Positions 37,700 through 48,966 of a stretch of DNA of 64,000 nt are shown one piece after another. How positions within the stretch are numbered: the first letter of the stretch is position 1; each line of letters opens with the position of its first letter. The DNA is from Nautilus pompilius (Eukaryota > Mollusca > Cephalopoda > Nautilida > Nautilidae). The position numbers and the translations under genes were made by a program. The stretch is from contig JACATO010000652.1 of the NCBI GenBank assembly GCA_018389105.1, forward strand, positions 160,001 through 224,000, read 5' to 3'. The notes beneath the pieces were generated by a model. It was not told the origin of the DNA and did no database searches. It saw nothing but the letters and a program-made list of their open reading frames with translations.

Positions 37700-38095
37700 T
37701 CTCGGAAATATAGGCCATGGTCGCATCCATTTTACGCCCTGCTCGGCGGCTCGAATGACCGCCAACCCCGCTCGGCCCGCCGTCGGGAGGCGGCCCGTAG
37801 GAGCCGCGGGGGCCCCCCGGCCGCGGGTGCGGGGGCCCGGGGGGGCAAGGATTCGGCGGTTTGCCGGCTTTTCGGCGCTCGGAGTCGGACGTGTCACAGA
37901 CTCCACGGGGAAGTATCCCGCTGGGTGGAAGCCCGCCGCATCGCCGCCGCCGGGGCGCGTTTGCCGCCACCGCGGCCCGCCCGGACCCTCTCGGGCGGGA
38001 AGAGGAGCGGATAACGGACCCGGGGTGTCGGCGGCGGTTTCCACCCGCGCGGCCGGGGCGGAATTACAGATCGGAAAGCACACAAAAGAACTCAC
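37700..38095. promoter_or_regulatory. CpG-rich promoter region of the zinc-finger gene
   Basis: About 400 bp of very GC- and CpG-rich sequence in an otherwise AT-rich region. It lies just inside the candidate first intron, next to the GTGAGT donor on the minus strand. CpG-rich patches of this kind also coincide with the PIGM/DCAF13 and second zinc-finger 5' ends in this window. The open frames here on both strands follow from base composition and are not treated as genes. Confidence 0.55.
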
Positions 38096-38290
38096 CTATC
38101 ATCTCCCGAAGACTGTGCGGAGCTCGAGCAATGTTTATAGTAACTTCATGGTGGAGATTAGTCAAGGGACACAACTCGCCCGACAACCAACCAAAAAAAA
38201 AAAAAAACAAAAAAAAAAAAAAAAAAAGGCAGCCTTCTTGGGTGACCCGGAGTGGAGTGGACTCTGCTTAACTCGGAATCCCAGCATTTT
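38096..38290 (-). other. Candidate non-coding first exon of the zinc-finger gene
   Basis: Ends on the minus strand at a consensus donor, TAG|GTGAGT. The transcription start is not defined; 38290 is only a nominal limit. The exon would contain two long T-runs (minus strand). It has no useful coding frame, which fits a 5' UTR exon for a gene whose coding sequence lies in one later exon. Confidence 0.4.
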
Positions 38291-39140
38291 TTGAAATAAA
38301 TTAACGCAGTATTAAACGCCAGTCCTTCGACAAAGCCAGACCCGTTTCGGGCGAGCCTTCGACGTGCATAAAAAATGCATTAACTAAATGGTTTCTAACG
38401 CTGATTATTCGGAGAAGAAAAGAAAAGCCAAACAGATGCGTCATGGTGTCCTCAGTTATGTTACAGGGTTAATAACACAGAATATTCACAGCTGAAAATG
38501 TTAACAGAAAAAAACACCCTAACAAAATTTGTAACACATTTTTAGTAAATTTATGCATAATCTATTGATTGTGTTACATAAAAGCATAGAATTTGGCATA
38601 ATTAAGTGTTTTTTTTTTAACATAGCTCCTTTTAAAGATGAAATAATTAAGCATTAACCATCGAAGCAAGAGTAATTAGTATCCAAAATGTCAAAACATA
38701 AAATATTAACCAGATGAATATATATGTGTTTACTGACTAGAATAATTATATATATTTATATATTTAATGTGTTGAGCAATATGTTCTGATTTTAAATGTC
38801 TAACTTTAAAATAATATTTCGAAATTTAACAGTCTTTTAATATGTTGGCTGGTTGAAACTTTTACATTCCAAATCTTGTGATTTCATGACCAGAAATATT
38901 ATAGAAGCCACTCATTTCTTTTAATGAAACTTAGTGGTATTTAAATAGGCAGCAATTAAAATATACTTGTTACTGTAACTAACAGTAATCTCAACAGAGT
39001 GTGTGTGTTTTTCTTCTTTTTCTAATAAGCTAGACCTGAATTTTTTTTACAAGAAAATCTAAGTGAGATAAAGAGGCTGAGCTTGCATTCAAAAATGAAT
39101 GACACTAGAAAGTCTGGAAATTAGTGCAAAAGAGCCTAAC
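38291..39140. other. No gene recognised
   Basis: AT-rich intergenic sequence upstream of the zinc-finger gene. Nothing that I can name. Confidence 0.5.
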
Positions 39141-39149
39141 AACTCTGTA

Positions 39150-39385
39150 CTATGTTTGTTTCCTGTATTTATTGCGTATATACATCTTGGCCTAAGTTCA
39201 AATCCCAGTTGGGAATAACTTGGTTTGGTGTTTACTCCCTAGTATAGGTTTTCTTCATTTTTCTTCCCAGCCAGTCGTGGGTTTTCTCCAGGCACTTTCT
39301 AAGAATGAGCAGTTTTAGTATGGGCTCCTGCTGAGGCAGATACACCTCTTTCAATTTGGATTAGAGGTTCAGATTACCTATGTTA
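39150..39385 (+). mobile_element. tRNA-derived SINE candidate with a conserved-core-like segment
   Basis: Contains AAGTTCAAATCCCAGT near 39198, a strong pol III B box. It is followed at about 39285-39303 by TCGTGGGTTTTCTCCAGGCA, which resembles the GTGGGTTTCCTCCGGG core shared by several animal SINE families. Upstream A-box sequence is not clear. The copy is diverged and its limits are approximate. Confidence 0.4.
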
Positions 39386-39835
39386 TATCTCTTTATAATT
39401 TCACAATGTACAGGAGGTTTATCTTATTTCTTGCAAAGGATAAATGCTTACAGAAACACTCACCCAGGGCAATAAGCATGCAATGTTTGAAATGAAAATT
39501 TTAAAGCCAAACAATTTATTTTGTCATTACAGTGCTGTCTGACTTCATTATAAAATGGCTATTTTAAAAGCCAAAGTAAGGACCACTTTGTGCTAAAGGG
39601 ATATGGGATCATATGATAGTAAACACGGATCAAGATTAAGGAAAGCATTAGAGCAAGAAGACTGGTGAGAGATTTGGAGTAAAATGGATTTTACCATCTG
39701 AAATTGAAATTGCTAAACCAAGAAGAATCAGTATGTGATATGTAATGGTCCTGGCACATTGAATACAGCAGGGCATGCAGAGGACAATGTGGATACTGGC
39801 ATCTAGCTAGCATGCTGATAGCCATTGGTGTATCC

Positions 39836-39988
39836 TGTAATGTCTTTTATCTCACTGTACTTTAAGAATCACATGGACTCAAACACAACTTGCACACTTC
39901 AGCCATCTTTATTAACCTACATCATCCCACAATGTCTCAGTCCAAATAAAAATAAAACCATGTGGCACTTTAAAATTGTAGAATTACA
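39836..39988 (-). repeat. LTR (3' copy) of Ty3/gypsy element
   Basis: 153 bp bounded by TG...CA. It matches the copy at 43382-43546 in several blocks (TGTAATGTC, TTATTAA.CTACATCATCC, GAATTACA). Many differences between the two copies show great age. Confidence 0.65.
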
Positions 39989-42900
39989 TTCACCATGGAA
40001 AATCTGAGGATTTTAACAGATGGTTTGAAAGAAAAATTAATTAATTTTAACAAGTCTAAGTGATAATACTATACTTACAGTCATTTTAAATTACCACAGA
40101 ATGGACAGAACAATTCAATATAAATCAGATTTGTGAGAACTACATAAGTAGTGTTTGACCTTATGCTTTTATGATTTTATAATGGTATTATTTCTTAGTA
40201 GTCTCTGCTGGACTTATACATTCACATTCCACTTCATTGTTTTTCTTTTTTTTGAAATGAGATAATTGAAGGCATTGTGCCTTTAAGTCCTGACATTCTG
40301 TCTGTACTATGCATTATAGCCTGGCCATCAAATTAAAATGGATAAACTCATGGTCATGATTATCAAATAAAATCCAGGCTAACCTTATAAAATGTAAATT
40401 TAGGCTAGGTGAAATTGTTACATGAAAGACATGCTACTCTGGAAATGTGGAGATTACCTTTAAAATGACACTGACTCATTTCAAAACTATACTTTTAAGT
40501 AACATGTATTGTTCAACTTGACACTTTCTTAGATTAGTACAATCTTTAAACTTGTTTGGCAAGACTACTCTGATTTTGGCAGAAGTCTTCTTTACAGAAG
40601 TATTTGGAACTGTCTCAGAGACCATGGGCAGATGATGTTGGATTTATCTGGTTCAGTCCTTATGATAGGTTCTTCAGGTATCTAGACAATTTCAGCTTGT
40701 TCAATATGCTTCCTAGTGGATACCGAATTCCTTTGTACTCTACACTATCCTAAGACCTAACAGTCAGTTTTTTTTCTTTCCCAACTACATCATAGGACAC
40801 TGGATTAGACAGTTTGTTATCTCTTCTGCTTCACAAGGATTTTAATTTTTTACTGCAATAGCATTTGCTTTAGCATCTCTGTTATCATTAACACACAGTT
40901 CCCCTGGACTTCATTTCATTGTCTCTGACCCTTAGTGCTCTTGTCACAGCTTGTTCCACTGTGAATCTGACATTCTCTTTGACCTCTGTGTTGTGAAAGG
41001 ATGCTACTGAGTTAATTTTATGTCCCAACGATTTGAAAGTGAGTCTTCTTTGTTCTTTGACCATGGGGTACGTTTCCCTATGGAAGAGTAAGGTTGGAAT
41101 CTGACTACCCATTCTCTTTCCTTGCACAAGCCTTTGACCTTGGTGAGTAGATAGTCTCAAGCAGCTTATGGTCTGTTTCTTTGTCTTTATCTCAAATTCA
41201 GAGCTATAAAGGTAGTTATGGAATCTTTCATAGAGCCAAAAAGCTGCCACCTCTTTATTCAGTCTGTGAACATTTTCTCTATAACTGTGAGGCTGTAAGT
41301 TGTGAAACTAATAAAGCTAATGATTCTCTGTTCCTTTTCTCATTCTTGGACTAGCATTACAATGTGTCCTACTGGGCTGGCATCTGCAATCAAACTTGTC
41401 TTGGCTCCTAGCTGGAAATATGCTAATGTTTTGGCATCAGCAAGTTGATGCTTCAATTCATTAAAAGTTTTCTTCTGTTCCTCTCCAGATACAAATGGCA
41501 CACCTTTCCTAGTAAATCTCTTCAAGGCTCCAGAGATTATAGCTAAATTTGAAATAAAGCATGATGAAAAGTTAACAATATCAAAAACTTCACTGCTTGC
41601 ACATTTTCAGGTTCTCAGTTATCTTTGACAGTTTTTACTCTTTCTTCTGTATGACCAATGCATCCTGCAGAACAAGGAATTTCCCATGAAGTTCAATTTG
41701 ATTATGTGAAGCTCACATCTGTCTTGTTCACTGTAAGACTTTTATCTCACAGAATCTTAATATAGCTTCATGTTTATGGCTACATTCCTCCCTATTATGT
41801 CATCACATCCTCGAAACATATCTAGGATTATTTTCTGGAGCTGCACTTATCCTAAGCATTAATCTCTTAAATCAAAACAATTGTTTATGGGTTTTAAAAG
41901 AAGTGATTGTCTTGGCTTCTGTACTTAGCTCAATCTGATAGTACCCCCTATCAAAGATCTAGCTTCCTGAAAACTGTATGTCCCCATATGGCTTTGGAAC
42001 CATCACAGTAGGGCTTGATCTACACCAGGTACACCTTTGTTGATGTGAATACCTGTTTATCTGTCTATCATTCAATTTAGCAACACTTTCAAGCATCACA
42101 TTGATCATCAACTTGCTGTAGCATTACTAACTTCACTGGTTCATCGGTCTTTAAAACTTCTAATTCTGTAGCAGTCTTTTCCATCAATGACTACAACTTC
42201 TGCCTTTACACTGTTTTCATATACTTTAATCATGGCTGTGAATGTGTATTTAAGGGGTAATGGTGTTTTGGAACCATAAGAAAAAAAGTTGCTTATTATA
42301 ACTTTCGTCACTGGTACTTTATTCCCTTGCTACTTTTCAGCTTGTGTGTTTATTATATGCGTACTTTCACAGGAGTTAATATTCATTTTGATACCATTAA
42401 CGTTACCAATCTTTATTTTCAATAGAGTTGTGTGGAATATGCAGAGAGGACATAATCACCTGACTCCACATCAACCCTGGTATAATTTTGAGTGAAGTGT
42501 AAATTGTTTTTGGATATACACCTACTTGTAAAGTGTCCATTTTGACCACACTTCTTATAGTTTCTACCTTTGGCTGAACATCTTGGGTCTTTTATGTGGC
42601 CCCTCATAACCATGGTGTACTAGAAATCTCTCTTGCATAGTCCTCTGCATTTGCTGTGATCTCTAGACAAATTGCCATGCCAACCTGGTAGGCCTTTCCT
42701 CAAAGATTGGTTATGTTTCCTTGATGCAATCTTGCAACTCTATGCACTCCTTCCTTTTCCTAGATGTGTATAATCCGTATCTATTTGTTCAACAATTTCA
42801 GTTGCACAAACTCTTTGCTGCAATCCTTGTGAGTCAATTAATAGCATTGTCCAAGTCATTTAGAATGTAGTTGGTTAGAGAGATATCTTTGAATGACTTG

Positions 42901-43381
42901 ATGATCTCTTACTTGGTCATTTCTTATTTTACAATATGCTGCTATTCCCTGCAGTTCAGTAATGTACCAGTCCATTGTTTTACCCACTGTTTTTTTCTTA
43001 TAGATCAAATGCCTTTTATATGTAAAATTCATGTGTGGCATAGCAATCAGTAAGCAGTTGGATAGACTTTGTAGACATGAAGGTCTGCACTTTCAGCTTA
43101 AGCTTATCCACCATGATACTTGCTTTCAGCCAGAGCTATTCTATCAGCTGAACTTTTGCACCAGTACATTGCAATAATAAGTTCAATTTCTGAGTGATAT
43201 TTGTAAAACCTTTTCCACCAGCATAACATCAAAACCTGTCTATCCACTGTAAATCTTGGACCATCAGTTGTCTAATCATTATATGTATAAAATTCAGCAA
43301 TTCCATCAATATCTACTGCCATTCTATCTGCCATACACATATTATTCACTATTTTATGGAATTCTTAATCCTCATGCCATT

Positions 43382-43546
43382 TGTAATGTCTTTCACCTTC
43401 TTTTATTTAAGATGCACACAAATTAAATCTCAGCATAAAAAAGACAATTTGCATGCTCAGCTATCATTATTAATCTACATCATCCTACAATTTCTCAGCC
43501 CTTATTAAAAAACCAGAAAGCACTTTACCAAAATGGGAGAATTACA
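43382..43546 (-). repeat. LTR (5' copy) of Ty3/gypsy element
   Basis: About 165 bp, TG...CA, partner of the LTR at 39836-39988. The divergence between them implies an old insertion. Confidence 0.65.
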
Positions 43547-43779
43547 TCATATGTTAGTCTAATAGACCCTAGCTTTATTGGGTACTAGAAGATACTGAAT
43601 TTATTTCAGGGGATGATGTTTAGAGATTTTTAAGTTTGGGCCGCTGCAGCATTCTCCACCTAGCTCTCTATGTTTAAACACACACATGCATGTATGTGGC
43701 CAATCTGATAGACATTAGGATCATGGATGATACCATATACATATCAAGAGCATTGTTGATATACCTGTAAAGGCAATAA

Positions 43780-44650
43780 AGAACCTTCAGGTTGTTAGTG
43801 ACAGCTTGTTTAACAGGATGCAAAAGAATGCCATAAATATTCAGGCAGACAAGGCCTAATGAATGTTAGTGACTCATTCCTACATCAACACCCCTGTCTT
43901 TAGCTTCTTGCATGCAAAAGAAGTGGTACTAGGGGTCAGTTAGGTCAGAAAGGCACATTCACCACCTCAAGGCCAAGGCAAAGAAAAAGTATCTCACTGT
44001 TGACTTATGCTGCAAAAAGTCCTTAGCCAACTTGATTATAGTTTGTAGCAGAGCAGAATATGGGCTGGACTTGGAAAATGTGACCCTAGCGATTATAGAC
44101 AATGCAAAATAAGACCATGTGGGTAGTGACAGGAGTTGGCAAGCCCACATCATGAGAGACACTCAGATATTGGATGGGACTCAGCAGTATCAGAGAGACA
44201 GAGAGAAGCTTTTGGGTGCACAGACCATCTTCAAGGCAATCACCTCTGAGTTATACCCTCATGAGAATGAGGAGATTGGGAAAAGACTGAAAACAATCAA
44301 ATCATAGATTTTATGAGCAGAAGTGTGTGTTGAGGGAGCCTGCTCAGTGGACAACATCAAAGAGCTAGGAAGAGTGTTGCACAGCAGCTCAAATCCTGGA
44401 ACTTCAAAAATGAGAAACATAATTTGTAAGGAGGAGAATAACCATTTAAATGATGCAGAAGTGAGGAAATGGGAAGAAAGGAACCCTCATATTGATAACA
44501 GTATGGATAAGTCTCTTAGAGAGAATATCACAGCTTAGGAAGTAGCTTTCATCTGCAGTAGCTGAAGGCACAATAACCACAGTTTGACCCCGCAAGTTTT
44601 CAGCCCTGGAAAAAATGTGCTGAATGTGACAGAGATTATGTAAAAAAAAT
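43780..44650 (+). mobile_element. LINE reverse transcriptase C-terminal fragment
   Basis: The plus strand reads KSLAKLIIVCSRAEYGLDLENV near 44010-44080, then NKTMWVVTGVGKP near 44105, resembling the ...LxYGxxVW... and VQNxAMRVxxGCP blocks that follow the RT core in Jockey-like non-LTR elements. Frames change several times. It is a truncated old copy; the clade assignment is weak. Confidence 0.4.
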
Positions 44651-46049
44651 ATAACTTGCAAGAACAACATGGCTAAACAATTGTATTCAACTTGAACCTT
44701 ATAACTATATATTTATGTTAGAAATGTGTTTCATTTTCCTTTAAAAATTTATATCATTCAAATTCAAAAATTAAACTTGTTTAGTCTATACAGTCTAAGA
44801 GAACTAAAAATTACTTAAATTAACTAGAGTTTCACCAGTTTTCAAATTAGAAGTTTTTTTCTTTTCACTTCAGCAACTACAAATACAACAGACAATTGTA
44901 AATTAACAAAATAATTTCAGGGCTTCGTATCAAAATATATTTTTTGGTAACAGATTTGTGGATAAGTGGAAAATGTACAAGCACAAAATGTGAATAGCAA
45001 CAGTGACAACTATGTATAACAGTAGTAAAGCAGTATATAAGCTATAATGGCTTTCTGCTGACAGTACTCAACTTATCCATGAAGCAGGTCCAATCACAGG
45101 ATCAATCCACCAGATGAAAATTCTAAATACTAGAGTGAAATGTTAGAGCATATCAAAGGCAGTTGTGGTATGTCATAAAAAATACCAGCTATGGCATGGT
45201 AAGGACTTGCTTTTTGGACTGTTTTTTTTTTGTATTGTGGAGGGAGTAATCTCCCCTACAATGCAGTGTACAATATTCCACGTTCAGAGTTAAATATGTA
45301 AGCCCATGATCCTAAATAATAACAGATTTGTAAAAGTTTAGTATTTTATTCTTTTTTTTTTATTTTGTAATTATTTTTATCTGATTCTTTCTTCTTATCT
45401 GCTGTAGATCATCAAAGAGCTAGATTTTGGGTGGGAATTCATTTTCCCTGTTGGTTGCAGTACTAATAAATATTTAGCACCACATTATGAATAGAAATCG
45501 TTCCCTCTCATGTCAGTGTCTGGGTATCCTGTTAAAGAAACAGGTAGTGATCGAAAATTAAGAATGGCGAAAGCACAATCTAAATAGGCAAGTTAATGCG
45601 TCTTTCTGCCCATGGAATCTTAGATTTCTATTTAATGTTCATTTTTTTTTCTTTTTTAAAGTATAAAATAGCAGTATCCAATCATTTCAGAGCAATCAGC
45701 CTTTGGACAAAAGTTTTTTGCCAACATGTTTACCTACTTGTAATCTGATGAGAATTGCTGCCAAATAAGTATTCAACCCAATTCTGAGATTTTTTAAATA
45801 GAATTTCAATATGATTGAATCAAAGATAGAGATCATGGCTAGCTGATATGAGGCTATGATGTTACAGCAGCAGTAATTACTAATTATATGTATAGATGAG
45901 AAAAAAATGGCATCATATGCTTTAACCTTCTGATTATATAGTCATGGCTATGACAATTATAGCTCATCTGTATGTTTAATTAAGAATTACTGATGCTGTA
46001 AAAACTATCCCTGGTATCTTCTATCTACAGCACAAGTGTTATTCATATA
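44651..46049. other. No gene recognised
   Basis: AT-rich intergenic sequence without domains or repeats that I can name. Confidence 0.5.
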
Positions 46050-46814
46050 TAGTGTCCTGCCATAATAATTTGAAAACATGTTATTAATACAAATATTTGT
46101 TGTGGAAAAGATCAAATAATCAATAGAGTAGAATTCTTTATGTTAGTACTTGGTTGAGTCACCTTTTGAAGTACAAAAAGCCTAAATCCTCTTTGAATCA
46201 AGGTTTTGTGTCATAGTCTGACTCATTTCCCCCCATATCTGTGTGAGCTGCCTTTAATTCTAACATAGTGGTAGGGTAGGCATTGTCTGCTTTTAGCTGA
46301 CAATCCAGACACTCTCAAGGATATTTAATTAGATTCATGTCCTCTGACCAGACCTTTCAGTATTTTATTCCTATTGGACAAAAGAGGTTTCTCAAATGCT
46401 AAATACCTAGCCAAGTCAGTGGAGATGATGTTAGGCTGTTCTTCAGTTTGTCTCTGTTGCAGAGGCAATGTTAGCAAGAGAACTTTGGTGGTAAGTGCAA
46501 ATGTGGCAAGTAATAACACTGCTAATGGCCTCCCTGGGTCCTTTGCCACAGCAGTAATGTTCACCTCGTTACTTTCACAATAATAATGTTGGATACAAAC
46601 CCATGAAAAATGTCAAGATCTTTGGCAATCTGTCATTTACTCTGAACAGCGTATACCATGACCTTTGGTAAATGGAGAAATATCATGGGATCCACCTATT
46701 TTCAGCAAGTCTGATTAACTATCCACACAGATGTCCAATATATACATAACCACAAATGCATTGTATTGGATCATTCATTTATTAGGGTTACTAAATTAGT
46801 ATGGCAGGGCACAG
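46050..46814 (-). mobile_element. TA-flanked Tc1/mariner-type element, internally deleted
   Basis: The left end TAGTGTCCTGCCATAATAAT and the right end, inverted, CTGTGCCCTGCCATACTAAT form terminal inverted repeats, each flanked by TA (46048-46049 and 46815-46816). The minus strand reads EDMNLIKYP near 46330, resembling the SPDMNPIE block with the catalytic Glu. The element is only 765 bp, and the catalytic Asp blocks are not recognisable, so it is a deletion derivative. Confidence 0.6.
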
Positions 46815-47810
46815 TAAATAGAGACTGGCTTTAGAATATTGCTTTAGATGCAGTGTGAATAACAAAATAACCTATTTAAATAAGGGTCTAAACAATATAT
46901 ATATATACAGAAAATAACTTCATAACGAAAGGAGAGATGTAAATTTCATTTTCTTTTTTGCAAGCCAAAGAGAGAGAGAGAGAGTTAATGGACTAAAAAA
47001 TTATATATTCCATACATAAATTGATTTGTTATTGCATAAGATTACATCTACAGAAGCATGAATATTAGAATATCCATATAAGCAACAAAAAAGGGTTATT
47101 TTTTTAAGTAGAAGCCCTTTTTCCTGGAAATAACTAACTTTGTGGTTCATAAATTATTTATGGGTGAATTCAAAATTATTACTGCCACTGTAGATATTGG
47201 AAATTGTAAGTTGTACAATTATATGATGACACTAATGGTCACTGATGTGACTATCACACACATAACAATAAATACCAGTTTAAAATATCAATCAAAATAT
47301 AAAATAAAATAAAATAAATAAACAGAATGTTAGGAGAGGTTAACAATTATTATTATCTTATCTTTTTTTTTGGTTTCACAATAAACAGAATACAAAATAC
47401 AAATTTTAAAATTAAGCAAAATAATGATTCCCGAGTCATTTAACTATTCAAGTTAATATAAATACAGATGTGACTTTGTATTTTGACCTTTATGGTAGTG
47501 ATGCACATGCATTCTTCCTGAATTAGTTAAATAAATTATTGAAGATTCTGAGAAAAACACTACAAGTGAATGACAACAGATGTTTCATGCCAATTCATCT
47601 TAGTATTTTCACAAACAGGAAGCTGTCAGGACCACTTCATCTTTCAAAGTTTGCTTGTTTTCTCAAAGACTTAATTCAATTTCTTTCATTGTTGGTCACC
47701 ATATTTCTCTTGCATTAGCTTAGCGTAAAGAGCACTCATGTATATCAGTGTGCCTCTGGACTGTTTTTGTTTTTCTGCAAATGCCTATTTTCATGGGTTT
47801 CTTGCTGCTA
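46815..47810. other. No gene recognised
   Basis: AT-rich sequence with a short GA run near 46970. Nothing else is seen. Confidence 0.5.
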
Positions 47811-47912
47811 CTAATCAGGAAAGTTCTGGTAGGAAACTCTTTCTCCACCGAAGTTGGAGACACCTGGCTCGCTTGTATAGTGCGGTAATATCTTAAGCTC
47901 TGTCAGGTAATC
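47811..47912 (-). other. Possible small terminal exon
   Basis: After a pyrimidine-rich tract and an AG on the minus strand (47913-47914), a frame of 33 codons runs from DYLTELKILPHYTSEPGVSN to FPD and a stop. Its codons look more protein-like than the surrounding AT-rich sequence. It lies 220 bp downstream of the second zinc-finger frame, but the phase does not fit the best donor candidate there (CAAA|GTAAAG near 48131). Kept as a weak candidate. Confidence 0.25.
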
Positions 47913-48129
47913 CTCAAAGGTATACACATTAAAAAATAGAAAAAAAAGGGGGGTACATTTCACAAAAACAGGCCAATCTTCTATTTTAAACCTTGTAAAA
48001 TGCTTGTTTAAATTTTTTTTTTTTATCCAAACTAAAAAAGGGGTTTGCATTAGAATAATGTGCCAGATGATTCGTATACTTCTATCTTACAAATGGGCTG
48101 CTCTGCTTTTCCATATTGCTCTCTGATCT

Positions 48130-48966
48130 TTACTTTGTGGAACCGAGCTTCTTGAGAATGTGATTGCTATGGAACCCCTCACCACACACTGAACACTTGT
48201 AGGGATTAGGACCCAGGTGGCTTGTGGCATGTACAAGGAGTTTGTTTCTTTCCGTGAACACTCTCTTGCATTCACCACAGTGGTACGGCTTGACAGCCAG
48301 GTGGATCCTCCTGTGACTAGATAAGCCACTACTGCATGTGAACATCTTGTGGCAAGTATCACACTCAAATGGCTTCTCTCCAGTGTGCATTCGGAAATGT
48401 TTCTTGAGCTTAGAGAAAAATGCAAACCTTTTGTCGCACACACTGCACTTGTGCTGCTTTTCCACATGATGCACAGTCACAAGATGAGACATATGATATC
48501 TTTTATCAAAAAACATCTTGCCACAAAACTGACACTTAACACTTTTCACTCCAGTGTGCACCACATGGTGTACTTGCAAACTGCTGAAAGCAGTGAATGA
48601 CTTTCCGCAATAAACACATTTGTAAAGTCTTTCCTTGGCATGGATTCATAAATGCAGTTTCAAGATCATGTGCCGTGCAAAGGATTTCCCACATGTATCA
48701 CATCTGAACTCTTTCTCCTTATTTGTTAGCAAGCACTTTCCACACTGCTTGCATTTGAATAGTTTCTCCTTCACATGGATCTTCTCATGACTTCTCGAGT
48801 ACTGATGCTTTTTAAATCATTTCTGACACACCTCACATTGGAAGATACCCTCGTTTGTGTGGCTCTGCATTTGATGTTATCTCAGCTTTGCCATCTCCTC
48901 AAAGATTAATTCACAGTGCTCACATCTGAACTTTTTATTGCCACTGGACATCTCTACATGCAGAAA
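48130..48966 (-). pseudogene. C2H2 zinc-finger gene with about ten finger repeats, probably inactive
   Basis: On the minus strand a good 3' splice site (TTTATTGCAG) precedes 48966. An ATG at 48951 opens a frame that reads through about ten C2H2 repeats, all in one frame. Three in-frame stops interrupt it: TAA at 48879-48877, TGA at 48819-48817 (where CQKRF is expected) and TGA at 48648-48646 (where HLRIH is expected). One finger (near 48735) is cut short. The last finger (YKCSVCGEGFHSNHILKK) lacks its final histidines before the stop. The longest intact part (48645-48130) has four complete fingers after a first partial one and no ATG ahead of its first finger. The likely reading is a recently inactivated gene; rescue by unknown introns or RNA recoding is less likely. 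It is not an obvious copy of the finger gene at 22 kb, because the helices differ. Confidence 0.75.

Larger units (their letters stand above)
23449..38095 (-). other. Candidate first intron of the zinc-finger gene (14.6 kb)
   Basis: Bounded on the minus strand by a TAG|GTGAGT donor at 38096/38095 and a pyrimidine tract with TTTCAG at the 23449 end. It contains a Tc1 element, the 27851-31422 transposon, a SINE candidate and a CpG-rich block at its 5' end. The pairing of this donor with this acceptor is an inference; no transcript data are available. Apart from the elements listed separately, the stretches 25519-26840, 27560-27850 and 31740-37260 show no gene that I recognise. Confidence 0.45.
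39836..43546 (-). mobile_element. Decayed short Ty3/gypsy LTR retrotransposon
   Basis: A fossil of about 3.7 kb lying between two diverged LTRs, oriented on the minus strand. In order from the 5' LTR: a gag-like part (about 43.05-42.7 kb), a CCHC zinc-knuckle part (about 42.6 kb), a poorly preserved middle, and a reverse transcriptase end with RNase H (about 41.5-41.2 kb), followed by a short stretch typical of the region between RNase H and integrase (about 41.1-40.9 kb). Integrase is not recognisable. It is broken in many places and too short for a full element. No clear target duplication remains. Confidence 0.75.

Noticed and set aside
37667-38294. Several Pro/Arg/Gly-rich frames near 37.7-38.3 kb
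   Set aside because: CpG-rich base composition explains them; frames are open on both strands at once, and the region fits a promoter.
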